Assembly: GCF_002027555.1 (NCBI RefSeq)
Contig: NZ_MXAP01000028.1
Location: 1-16,236 of the forward strand
DNA length: 16,236 bases
Reading direction: 5' to 3'
DNA from: Moraxella equi
Lineage (GTDB): Bacteria > Pseudomonadota > Gammaproteobacteria > Pseudomonadales > Moraxellaceae
In this document: positions 1 through 7,500 of the stretch, one piece after another
How the letters are laid out: every line of letters begins with the position of its first letter
How positions within the stretch are numbered: the stretch's first letter is position 1
Notes under the pieces: model-generated
Told to the model about the DNA's origin: nothing
Seen by the model: only the letters and a program-made list of their open reading frames with translations
Database searches by the model: none
Program-made: the position numbers and the translations under genes

Positions 1-20
1 ATTTTGATTTAACAATGCCC

Positions 21-73
21 TCTATTTAATGAATGTTAGGGTATTGTAGCATATTTGGGGTTTGTGGGGTGTA
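21..73 (-). mobile_element. Terminus of an IS630-type element (partial, runs off or is truncated at the left)
   Basis: These 53 bases match 2476-2528, the end of the IS630-type relic later in the window, with only two differences that I count by eye. Like that copy, this one ends in GGGGTG followed by TA, the dinucleotide target used by IS630-family elements. Similarity stops at about position 21, before the place where the second copy has its transposase start codon. This copy is therefore either another isoform or a truncated one. Its body would lie to the left, outside the window. Immediately after the TA begins IS30 transposase coding sequence, so the element seems to have landed inside an IS30 copy. 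Confidence 0.7.
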
Positions 74-291
74 TCTACTTTCCACCGCCAAGACAGCCTT
101 GGCAAAGAGGAAGCAATGAAAACACCAATGGGTTATTAAGAGAATATTTCCCCAAAGGGTCTGATATTAACCAGTGGGACAATCAATACATACAAACAAA
201 GGTCGCCAAACTCAATCTGCGACCTAGAAAATGTTTAAATTGGCGAACACCTTATGAGGTCTATTATCAAAAGGTGTTGCAGTTAGTTTGA
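72..291 (+). pseudogene. IS30-family transposase, C-terminal fragment
   Basis: The reading frame encodes the conserved C-terminal block of IS30-family DDE transposases: PWQRGSNENTNGLLREYFPK, which carries the catalytic glutamate (NEN), then LRPRKCLNWRTPYEV. The last codons lead to a TGA at 289-291. Full-length IS30 transposases are around 300-350 residues, and only about 72 remain here. The open frame reaches back to an ATG at 55, but that ATG lies in the adjoining IS630-type terminus, so it is not the native start. The N-terminal DNA-binding part and the first two catalytic aspartates are absent from the window. I could not define the IS30 terminal repeat downstream of the stop. This is a dead fragment, probably disrupted by the IS630-type insertion. 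Confidence 0.85.
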
Positions 292-314
292 TGATTCAAG
301 GGTAAAAAATGGGG

Positions 315-343
315 CTGACGTAGATTAGCAACTATGCTATACT
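315..343 (+). promoter_or_regulatory. Predicted sigma-70 promoter for the methyltransferase gene
   Basis: CTGACG at 315-320 (4/6 to TTGACA) and TATACT at 338-343 (5/6 to TATAAT) are separated by 17 bases. Transcription would begin near 350, about 85 bases before the chosen methyltransferase start at 436. The promoter lies just past the IS30 fragment and may be part of that element's end or native sequence. This is prediction by pattern only. Confidence 0.5.
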
Positions 344-435
344 ACAAATATGGATTATTCATTGCTCATTTTGTTTAGTATATGAATCCTAATACGACCA
401 AGATTTTAATACAGACGCAACATAAGGAAAAAACA

Positions 436-1257
436 ATGAACCAACAAAGTACTTTAACGCTTGCAGGCATTCCTGAAACGATGCTGATTACATTGTGGGC
501 AAAAGCGATTGAAAGCCAGCACAAAAACCCCATCATCAAAGATGAAAAAGCCTTAGAGCTTATTCAACAAATTGATTATGATTTTAACAAATTTAAACGG
601 TCAGCATTTTCACAAGTTGGTATTGCCACACGAGCAAAACTAATTGATGATGAGACACTTGCCTTTATTAACAAACATTCGCAGGCAATTATTATTCAAA
701 TTGGTGCAGGTCTGGATACCAGATTTTATCGGCTTGGTTGTCCAAGCCATATTGTTTGGTATGATATTGATGTGTCAATGGCTATGGCTTATAGAAGCAA
801 ACTAATCGCACCCCAAGACAATGTGCATATGCTTGATTTTTCAATGCTTGATAAAGAATGGGTGGCGTATATTCAAAATAAAGATTTGCCAATTTTGGTG
901 ATTGTTGAGGGCGTGCTGATGTATTTTGATGAAAGTAAGGTGCGTCAATTTTTTGATTTGTTATGTGATAATTTTAATCATCTTGAAGTTGTTTTTGATA
1001 TGTTGTATTATAAAGGTGTCGGTAATGTCAAAAAAACCGATGCCGTCTCAAAAACAAAAGACCAACCTGAATATCTTTGGTCAATGTTAAATAGTCGGGA
1101 TATTGAACACTGGCATCACAAAATTCATTTTGTCAAAGAATACCATATGAGCGATTATTATGGTAATCGCTGTCCCTTTCCTTTTAATTTATTATATAAA
1201 TTGCCTTATTTTTATAAAAACTTTAATCAAAGAGTTGTCAAATTGGAGCTATATTAA
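436..1257 (+). CDS. SAM-dependent methyltransferase, leucine carboxyl methyltransferase (LCM/TcmP-like) family
   Basis: The 273-residue product has the class I methyltransferase layout of the LCM family, which also includes TcmP-type O-methyltransferases. The glycine-rich SAM loop is IQIGAGLDTR at residues 88-97. An acidic strand end, WYDID, follows at 108-112, then DFS at 134-136 and EGVLMYF at 158-164, the typical motif after the third core strand. A KFKRSAFSQVGIATRAK segment precedes the SAM site, as is usual in this family. I chose the ATG at 436 because AAGGA at 424-428 sits at good spacing. The frame is open back to an ATG at 382 (18 more residues), but that extension has no ribosome site and looks unstructured. 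The methyl acceptor cannot be told from sequence. The gene stands alone among IS relics and repeats and is AT-rich, which suggests acquisition. Confidence 0.85.
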   Translation: MNQQSTLTLAGIPETMLITLWAKAIESQHKNPIIKDEKALELIQQIDYDFNKFKRSAFSQVGIATRAKLIDDETLAFINKHSQAIIIQIGAGLDTRFYRLGCPSHIVWYDIDVSMAMAYRSKLIAPQDNVHMLDFSMLDKEWVAYIQNKDLPILVIVEGVLMYFDESKVRQFFDLLCDNFNHLEVVFDMLYYKGVGNVKKTDAVSKTKDQPEYLWSMLNSRDIEHWHHKIHFVKEYHMSDYYGNRCPFPFNLLYKLPYFYKNFNQRVVKLELY

Positions 1258-1345
1258 CTATACCCAAACAACCTAAAAAGGCTACAAATTTGTTTTTGGG
1301 CGTAAGGTGCGTAACACCCACCATTTCAAAGCCTAAGTCCAAAAC

Positions 1346-1362
1346 GGTGCGTTATACGCACC
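1346..1362. repeat. Short perfect palindrome GGTGCGT-TAT-ACGCACC, dispersed repeat
   Basis: Seven bases on each side pair perfectly around a three-base loop. A degenerate partial copy (GGTGCGTAAC, within 1300-1320) lies just upstream, and a related unit GCGTA-A-TACGC followed by ACC occurs at the far right end of the window (16217-16229). Recurrence of this core in two intergenic sites about 15 kb apart suggests a dispersed repeat family. It could also act as a transcript hairpin, but no T tract follows. Confidence 0.6.
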
Positions 1363-1371
1363 TACAAGCCC

Positions 1372-1455
1372 GTAGGTTGGGTTGAGTTTATGAAACCCAA
1401 CAAATTAAGGCTTGGGTTTAAATGTTGGGTGGAACGGCGGTTCAGTCCAACCTAC
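1372..1455. repeat. 84-bp palindromic intergenic repeat (GTAGGTTGG...CCAACCTAC)
   Basis: The outer ends GTAGGTTGG (1372-1380) and CCAACCTAC (1447-1455) are exact reverse complements, and the similarity continues imperfectly inward. An inner stem GTTGGGTT (1376-1383) pairs with AACCCAAC (1394-1401). Elements with a GTAGGTTGGGTTGAG...AAACCCAACA arm are, from general knowledge, widespread REP-like repeats in bacteria. The element lies directly upstream of the ribosome site of the Imm11-like gene. An in-frame ATG at 1390 falls inside it and is not a credible start. Confidence 0.75.
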
Positions 1456-1476
1456 AATCTTATTTTTGGAGTATAT

Positions 1477-1928
1477 ATGAAAAAAGTTTGGTCAGCATCC
1501 ATTGATTTGGTGCGTATGAAAGTTTATCCAATAGGGTCAAGCTATGATGGTTTATTTGATTATCATGCTTATCGGCTCAATGAAATTAAGATTACTCAAA
1601 ATCCCGATAGCCAGATTTTAAAACAAAAAAATCAGGAAGATTGGAACAGGATTTGTGAAATATCAGCATCTGATTATTTTGAAAAATCTCGTGTTCTACC
1701 AAGCAGTTTATGGTTGGAAACCACCAATTGTCCTAAAGATGGAGAGTATCTTTTTTAGCTTATGGTAAAAAAGTTTTAAATCAACAATGTGGCGAAATTT
1801 TTAAACAATTCAATTTGGGGCAAAACGATTTAACCCCAGTGCATATTTACGATATACATACAGGCAAATTGTGGAAAGAGGAAACTTTTTATGTCTTGAA
1901 TTTACAACCCAACCGCAACACCAAATAA
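1477..1928 (+). pseudogene. Imm11/DUF1629-like protein, split by a frameshift at a T6 run
   Basis: Translation from the ATG at 1477 (GGAG at 1468-1471) gives 93 residues ending at TAG 1756-1758. One frame over, coding continues immediately from 1758 (AYGKKVLNQQC...) to TAA at 1926-1928 with no other stop. The break is at six T residues, 1751-1756. A seventh T would restore one continuous frame of about 150 residues. The C-terminal piece (a KVLNQQCGEIFKQFNL-like helix, then a TPVHIYDIHTGKLWKEETFYVLN strand pattern) resembles the C-terminal half of Imm11 (DUF1629) proteins, immunity proteins of polymorphic toxins. That assignment is from memory of the family's look and is moderate at best. No toxin gene is adjacent. 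The frame break could be a real pseudogene, a phase-variable off state, or an assembly error in a homopolymer. Confidence 0.6.
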
Positions 1929-1965
1929 AATAAAGAAGTGTTCATCAATTTAATGTATTATTAAG

Positions 1966-2462
1966 TTACACCCCCCAAACCACAAAATCACCACACGCCC
2001 CCATGTTCCAAAACAGCTCATCTAGATCATCAGTCATCCAACCTTGTCTTAAAGACTTAGCTTGACTCCATTGATACTCAATGGGGTTTAAGTCAGGAGA
2101 GTAAGGGGACAAGAACAATAAACGATGTCCATGCCTGTTTAGTAGCTTTTGGATTCTTTTATTTTTTTATGAGTAATGCCCAATCTTTTTAAAGCTTTGT
2201 AAATGCCCATGTCAGTACAACCAAATCGTCTTGCTCGCTCATACAGGTAATCATAAGGGTAGTCTTCTACATCTTTGAGTAATGCTTCATCATCTATCTT
2301 TTTAGGCTTTACGTCTTTTGTTGGTTTAATCTCTATGTTTTGTTGCCAGTTTTGTAAGGTACGAGTAGAGACATTAAGTAAAGAAGCTACCTTGCGATAA
2401 GACATGCCTTTGTCATTGATGAGTGCCAAAGCTTTTTTACGAAAGTCTAAGGAGTAGGTCAT
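1966..2462 (-). pseudogene. IS630-family transposase, deleted core and frameshift
   Basis: On the minus strand the ATG at 2462-2460 opens a 107-residue frame with a helix-turn-helix N-terminus (YRKVASLLNVSTRTLQNWQQ) and a second winged-type segment (YLYERARRFGCTDMGIYKAL). It stops at 2139-2141. In another frame the C-terminal end follows: HRLLFLSPYSPDLNPIEYQW, where the PYSPDLNPIE block carries the third catalytic residue, then QAKSLRQGW, reading through the terminal repeat to a TAA. That stop codon is completed by the flanking TA at 1967-1968. The region with the two catalytic aspartates, more than 100 residues in complete homologues, is missing. The gene cannot give an active transposase. 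Confidence 0.85.
1969..1986 (+). repeat. Left terminal inverted repeat of the IS630-type relic
   Basis: CACCCCCCAAACCACAAA pairs with the right end at 2509-2526 with mismatches only at positions 7 and 14. The TA immediately outside is the target duplicate. Confidence 0.8.
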
Positions 2463-2508
2463 GGTATTTAGAGTCTCTGTTTAATGAGTGTTAGGGTATT
2501 GTAGCATA

Positions 2509-2526
2509 TTTGGGGTTTGTGGGGTG
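2509..2526 (-). repeat. Right terminal inverted repeat of the IS630-type relic
   Basis: This is the reverse complement of the left end at 1969-1986 with two mismatches. The same end sequence recurs at 54-71 beside the IS30 fragment. Confidence 0.8.
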
Positions 2527-2593
2527 TATTTTTACGCTTGAAAAAGCGACCGCCACCCCCATTTATTCCTAAATTCATCTATTTATTATTATC

Positions 2594-2923
2594 ATGACCA
2601 CCAAACTTACGAGTCTAAATATCGCCCCCACCGTAAACGCCAAACGCACCGAAATCCAAAACCCCGAGCTGTGGCAGTTCCCCATGGACTACCCCATGAG
2701 TATCATCGGACACGAAGGCGAGCATGACAGCCTACGCCATGAAGTCACGCTTATTTTGGCAGAGATTTTCCCTGATTTTGACACCGCCAGCATGGTCGTC
2801 CGCCCATCCAAGACAGGACGATTTCACGCCCTGCGGGTCAATCTACACCTAACATCTGCCGATGAAGTCAATCGCCTATACACCGCTCTTGACAAAGCCA
2901 AAACAGTCAAAACCGCTGTCTGA
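2594..2923 (+). CDS. DUF493 / UPF0250 family protein (YbeD-like)
   Basis: The 109-residue product matches the layout of the DUF493 (YbeD, UPF0250) family. A short N-terminal tail of about 30 residues precedes a single alpha/beta domain: FPMDYPMSIIGHEGEHD near residues 29-45, a helix (VTLILAEIFPDFD), then the characteristic VVRPSKTGRFHALRVNLHL strands and the helix DEVNRLYTALDK. The E. coli homologue is about 87 residues, so the extra length is in the tail. The molecular role of the family is not settled; the fold resembles small ACT-like regulatory domains. No good ribosome site precedes the ATG at 2594. The IS630-type relic ends only 66 bases upstream and may have cut off the native promoter region. 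A strong terminator follows. Confidence 0.85.
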   Translation: MTTKLTSLNIAPTVNAKRTEIQNPELWQFPMDYPMSIIGHEGEHDSLRHEVTLILAEIFPDFDTASMVVRPSKTGRFHALRVNLHLTSADEVNRLYTALDKAKTVKTAV

Positions 2924-2942
2924 CGATTTACATACATTTACC

Positions 2943-2972
2943 AAAGACCGCCCGCAAGAGTTGGTCTTTTTT
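2943..2972 (+). terminator. Rho-independent terminator after the DUF493 gene
   Basis: AAAGACC (2943-2949) pairs with GGTCTTT (2963-2969) across a 13-base loop. The stem runs into six T residues at 2967-2972. It lies about 20 bases after the DUF493 stop codon and separates it from sbcD. Confidence 0.75.
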
Positions 2973-3039
2973 ATAAACTTTAAAACATCACAGCCCATTT
3001 ATCTCATTTGCTTTTGTCTTACTCATCGAAATAACCACC

Positions 3040-4404
3040 ATGCACACCATACCCCCCAAGTCCCCAACCGCCCTACGCATTTTACACACATCCGACTGGC
3101 ACATCGGCAAACGCCTTTTTAACCACACTCGATATGATGAATTTGAAGCCTTTTTAAACTGGTTACACACCGCCATCAGTACCCATGACGTGGACGCACT
3201 CATCGTGGCAGGCGACATCTTTGACACCGCCACCCCCAGTAACAAAGCCCAAGAGCTGTATTATGACTTTTTGGGCAAAGTCGCCAAAAGCCCCTGCCAG
3301 CACGTCATCATCACCGCAGGCAACCACGACAGTCCCACCTTTTTGGACGCCCCCAAAGCCATTTTAAAAACACTGAACGTCCAAGTCGTCGGACAAGCCA
3401 CCGCCGACATCCATGATGAAATACTGTTATTAAAAGACAAACCACAAGATGACTTAAAAAATAATTTAAAAGACAAATCACAAGACAACCCAAAAGACGA
3501 CTCAAAAATCAATTCAGACATCGTGCGTGCCATCGTCCTTGCCGTGCCTTATCTGCGTGACAAAGATGTCAGGACAGGCGGTAGTTTTGAGCTGACAGGA
3601 CAGCGAGACAGCGAGACCGCCCAAGGCATTGCCAAGCATTATCAAAGCCTTGCCGAACACGCCATCGCCCTAAGAGATAAACACCAAGCCAGCCCAAACC
3701 AGCCCCCCATTCCCATCATCGCCACCGGTCATCTGTTTAGTGCAGGGGCGAGCGTGTCATCGGATGATGACGGCATGCGAAAAGAGACCTTTGTCGGCAC
3801 ACTCGGGCAACTGCCTGCCAGTATTTTTGCCAATGACATCAACTATGTCGCCCTAGGACACATCCATGCCCCGCAAAAGGTTGCAGGACAAGATCGCATT
3901 CGCTATTGTGGCTCGCCGATTGCCATGGGCTTTGGTGAGATTGGTAAGGACAAAGAGGTCTTGATTGTTGATTTTGACCCCGTCACAGCGAACACGCCCC
4001 ACATTCATGCCCTGACCGTACCCGTCTTTACCAAGCTAGTGAGACTACAAGGCGACACCGACAGCATTAAGCACGCCTTACGCCCCCTAATCGCCGAAAA
4101 CCAAACCATCTATGCCGAGATTATCTATGATGGGCAGGCGTTAGAGCCAAATTTTGCTAAAGACATTAAAGCCTTTTTGACAGACACCAAAGTCCTACCC
4201 CTAAACATCCAAAACAACACCCAACGCAGGCACGTCCTACAAAGCACCCATCATGACGAGAACCTAAAACAGCTCACAACCATGGACGTGTTTGAGCGAC
4301 TTTTAGACAGGAGAGCGGTGAGCAATGATGAAAAAGATGAGCTAAAAGTCGCCTATCAGCACATCATCCAAGTTATTCATGAGCAGGACGTGCAGGCGGA
4401 CTGA
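3040..4404 (+). CDS. sbcD: Nuclease SbcCD, subunit D (Mre11-type phosphoesterase)
   Basis: The 454-residue protein is the metallophosphoesterase subunit of SbcCD, which with the ATPase SbcC cuts DNA hairpins and palindromes and acts as a dsDNA exonuclease. All metal-binding motifs are present in order: TSDWHIG (D19, H21), AGDIFD (D59, D62), AGNHDS (N95, H96, D97), ATGH (H231) and LGHIH (H274, H276). The conserved ILHTSDWH block normally opens the protein, so the 12-residue leader here is extra. No alternative start codon with a ribosome site was seen between them. Residues about 131-155 form a Lys/Asp/Asn-rich insert made of a duplicated 12-residue unit. sbcC follows after 112 bases in the same direction, the usual pairing. 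Confidence 0.95.
   Translation: MHTIPPKSPTALRILHTSDWHIGKRLFNHTRYDEFEAFLNWLHTAISTHDVDALIVAGDIFDTATPSNKAQELYYDFLGKVAKSPCQHVIITAGNHDSPTFLDAPKAILKTLNVQVVGQATADIHDEILLLKDKPQDDLKNNLKDKSQDNPKDDSKINSDIVRAIVLAVPYLRDKDVRTGGSFELTGQRDSETAQGIAKHYQSLAEHAIALRDKHQASPNQPPIPIIATGHLFSAGASVSSDDDGMRKETFVGTLGQLPASIFANDINYVALGHIHAPQKVAGQDRIRYCGSPIAMGFGEIGKDKEVLIVDFDPVTANTPHIHALTVPVFTKLVRLQGDTDSIKHALRPLIAENQTIYAEIIYDGQALEPNFAKDIKAFLTDTKVLPLNIQNNTQRRHVLQSTHHDENLKQLTTMDVFERLLDRRAVSNDEKDELKVAYQHIIQVIHEQDVQAD
3432..3503 (+). repeat. 36-bp imperfect tandem duplication inside sbcD
   Basis: AAAAGACAAACCACAAGATG at 3432-3451 recurs with two changes at 3468-3487, a period of 36 bases (12 codons). The units encode LKDKPQDDLKNN and LKDKSQDNPKDD. 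The insert lies between the N-H-D motif and the later histidine motifs and probably forms a flexible surface loop. Confidence 0.65.
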
Positions 4405-4516
4405 CGGTGTATGGCTTGGCTTTTATCTTACTTATTTTTATCCGACTGATTTTTTACTCAATTTATTTTAAAGTCATTTTACCAATTTATTTTGCCATTT
4501 ATTTATCCAAAATATC

Positions 4517-7500
4517 ATGAAAATACTTTCTTTATCATTTAGCAGTCTTAACTCTTTAAAAGGCAACTGGCACATTGATTTTACCGATGACGCCTTTGTC
4601 AATGACGGGCTGTTTGCCATCACAGGACAGACAGGGGCAGGCAAGACCACGATACTAGACGCCATCTGCCTTGCCATCTATGGACAGACGCCAAGGATTA
4701 GCACCATCAGCAACACCCAAAACGAACTCATGAGCGTGGACAGAGACGACTGCCACAGCGAAGTGGTGCTACTCATGAATGAGAGTACAGGCGATAAGCT
4801 CTATCGGTTCAGCTTTGAACAACGGCGAGCAAACAAAAAGCCCGACGGCAAATTACAACCCATCAAACGCCAAATCAGCCTACTGACCTACCCATCCGAT
4901 GACGGCACCATCATCGAGACCAAGCCGAGCGTGTGCGACAAAAAAGCCATAGAAATCATGCACATGAACTTTGAGCAGTTTACCCGTTCGGTCATGCTTG
5001 CCCAAGGCAATTTTTCCGCCTTTTTAAAAGCCGAAGCCAACGAAAAAGGCGAAATCCTAGAACAAATCACTGGCACGTACATCTACGCCAAAATCAGCCA
5101 AAAAGCCTTTGACGTGCATAAGCAAAAAAAGGAAGAGCTACACCAATTAGAGCAAAAAGTAGGCGACATCAATGTCATGGATGATGAGCATTTCTCCGCC
5201 TTGGAGCGACGTATCAGCGATGATGACGCCCGTCTTCGTGACACCCAAACAAGCCTGCAACACCTAGATACCATCATCGGCTGGCACCAAGACCAAACCC
5301 AAGCCCAAGCCCATATCACCAAGCACCAAGCGGACATTGTGACCGCCCAGACAGACATCCAGGCCTTTGACAAGTCGGCGATTCGCTTACGCCTTGATAA
5401 TCTGGCTCATGAGCTATCGCCCATCTACCAAGAACTCACGCGTGAGTACCACACGCTAACTCACACCCACACCGCCCTAGCCGAACTACAAAACGCCCTA
5501 CCCGAGCTAGTACAAGAACAGCAAACCCGACAAGCACAAAAGGACAGCCATCATGGTACCCTGACCGCCCACAAAACCCAGTATGAACAAGCCCTACCCC
5601 TGTTCAAACAAGTGCGAACGCTAGATAACATCATCGCTCAGGACAAATCGGCAATCGACAAAATCAGCCACGCCATCACGAACGAGCAGACGATGATAGC
5701 TAATGCCAAGCAGGCGATATCAGAACTACACAGTCAGCAGGATAAGCACCAAACCACGCTACACACCATCAATGACCGCCATGAGCACATGGCACACTAT
5801 CCCGACATCAAGCAAGATGTGGGCGTGCTGTCAGGTCATGAACGTGAGCTTGGTACGACTTTGGCACAGCTTCGTCAGTACACCCAAAAACTACACGCCC
5901 AAACCGATGAGCTAAGCCACAAAAATCAACAAATCAATGACAAACGAGACGAACTGCGGACCCAAAAAGAGCAGTTAGCCCAAAGTGAGCATGACCATCA
6001 AGCCCTTATCGGACAAATCAGCGAGCTATTACAGACATCGCTCATGTTATCTGATATTGATAATGACAAATTGGCGTATTATGGCACGCATTTTCAAGAT
6101 AAGATTCATCACATCAAAGAGCTGTCGCATTTGACTTATGCCCTTAGCCAGCATGCAGAGAGCCACAGACAGTTAAATGGACAACTTCATGAACTAAGCA
6201 CTCGCCTGCATGACAATGCCGAGCAAGAGCAAACCGTCCTATCTGCCATTTCTGCCCTAAACGAGCAAATTACCCAAGAGCAAATCACCCTAACCGCCCT
6301 ACAACAGCATTATGACACCCAGCAACAGCTCATCGCCCTAAAAGAACATCATGCCAAACTGACCGATAATGAACCCTGTCCGCTGTGTGGTTCATTAACA
6401 CACCCGTATGCCCTTAACAACCCCTTTATCCATGATATTGATGATGGCACCAAAACCGCCATCACCCACACCACCCAAAAAATAGAAACACATAAAGAAA
6501 ACCTGCAAGCTCACAAAGAAACACTTGCCAATATCACCAGTGCAAAAGTGTATTATGGCGAGCAACGACAAACATTAACAGCACAAAAAAATGAAATCAT
6601 CACAAATATAAACCGTGATTATCAAACCATCATCACACAAGAGATAATAAAAAACGTCCATCATGAATTACCCATGGCATTAGATGACAATTCACCCAAG
6701 ATAAAAGAAGTCATTAATACATTAAATGACATCATTCAGCAGGCATTAGCCCATTTAACTGGCAGTTATGATAACTATCATACATTACAGCACGCTTTTA
6801 CCCAAAAAAACCAAGAGCTAAATAACTTACGCCAAAATCTTGACATCATCACTCAAGACGGTAAAGCCCTAAAAAATCACATCGAAATCATCACAGAACA
6901 AACACAAGACACCAAATCCGCCATCGCTGATTATGAACAAAGCATTCATGAGCTTATCCATGCCATCACTGCCAAATTAGGGCGATATCAAAAAGGCATG
7001 GATATAAACATGGATAATGTTATTAATGTTATTAATGTTATTAATGATATTAATAACAACAATAATGACAGCCACACATCATTATTAGCAAATATTCATC
7101 AGCATATTGGCGAGCTAACCCAAATCAGCCAAGACCATGACAATTACCACGCCCAAAAACAGCAATTAGAATCCGAGCTAAGCCACATTCAAATTCATCT
7201 GACCAATCAAACCAAACAATTAAATAACCATCAAGAAAAACTGCATGAATTAGAGCAAGAAAAAATATCCCTAACCCAGCACCACGACAGCCATATATCA
7301 GAGCGTGAAGCACTGTTTGGCACGGATAATGTCGATGACAAAGAAGCCATGCTACGCCAAGCGATAGATGAGAGCGAGCGGGCATTTCATGACAGCCAAG
7401 AGAGCCATCAAAAGTCCCAGCAAGCCTTATTAAGTCTAAATGAAAAAATCAGCCATCATCAAAGCCACATTGCCACGCTTGATAAGCACATTGATGAATT

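Larger units (their letters stand above)
1967..2528 (-). mobile_element. Internally deleted IS630-type element, 558 bp, flanked by TA
   Basis: The ends are imperfect inverted repeats: CACCCCCCAAACCACAAA at 1969-1986 and, read on the minus strand from 2526, CACCCCACAAACCCCAAA, 16 of 18 matching. TA occurs at both outer borders (1967-1968 and 2527-2528), as expected for IS630-family insertion. Complete IS630-type elements are about 1 kb; this one is 558 bp between the TAs. It keeps only the 5' and 3' ends of the transposase gene, joined out of frame near an A-rich stretch around 2150-2170. It has both ends needed for mobilisation in trans but cannot make its own transposase. Confidence 0.85.

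Noticed and set aside
382..435. Upstream ATG at 382 as methyltransferase start
   Set aside because: It adds 18 polar residues with no ribosome site. AAGGA at 424-428 fits the ATG at 436, where the family-like sequence begins.
1258..1300. CCCAAACAA...TTGTTTTTGGG as a terminator after the methyltransferase
   Set aside because: Pairing needs a two-base bulge, and no T tract follows the stem. It is too weak to list.
1390..1476. Extended N-terminus of the Imm11-like gene from ATG 1390
   Set aside because: The extension is translation of the 84-bp palindromic repeat. GGAG at 1468-1471 supports ATG 1477.
2535..2548. CGCTT-GAAA-AAGCG hairpin next to the IS border
   Set aside because: It has only five base pairs and no T tract in the direction of transcription of the upstream gene. 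It may be chance.
2862..3122. 86-residue open frame overlapping the DUF493 gene end and sbcD start
   Set aside because: It crosses a terminator and lies out of frame with both real genes. Its composition is rich in His, Pro and Thr, typical of a shadow frame.
7125..7385. 86-residue minus-strand open frame inside sbcC
   Set aside because: It is fully contained in a well-supported coiled-coil coding region and shows no domain or ribosome site.
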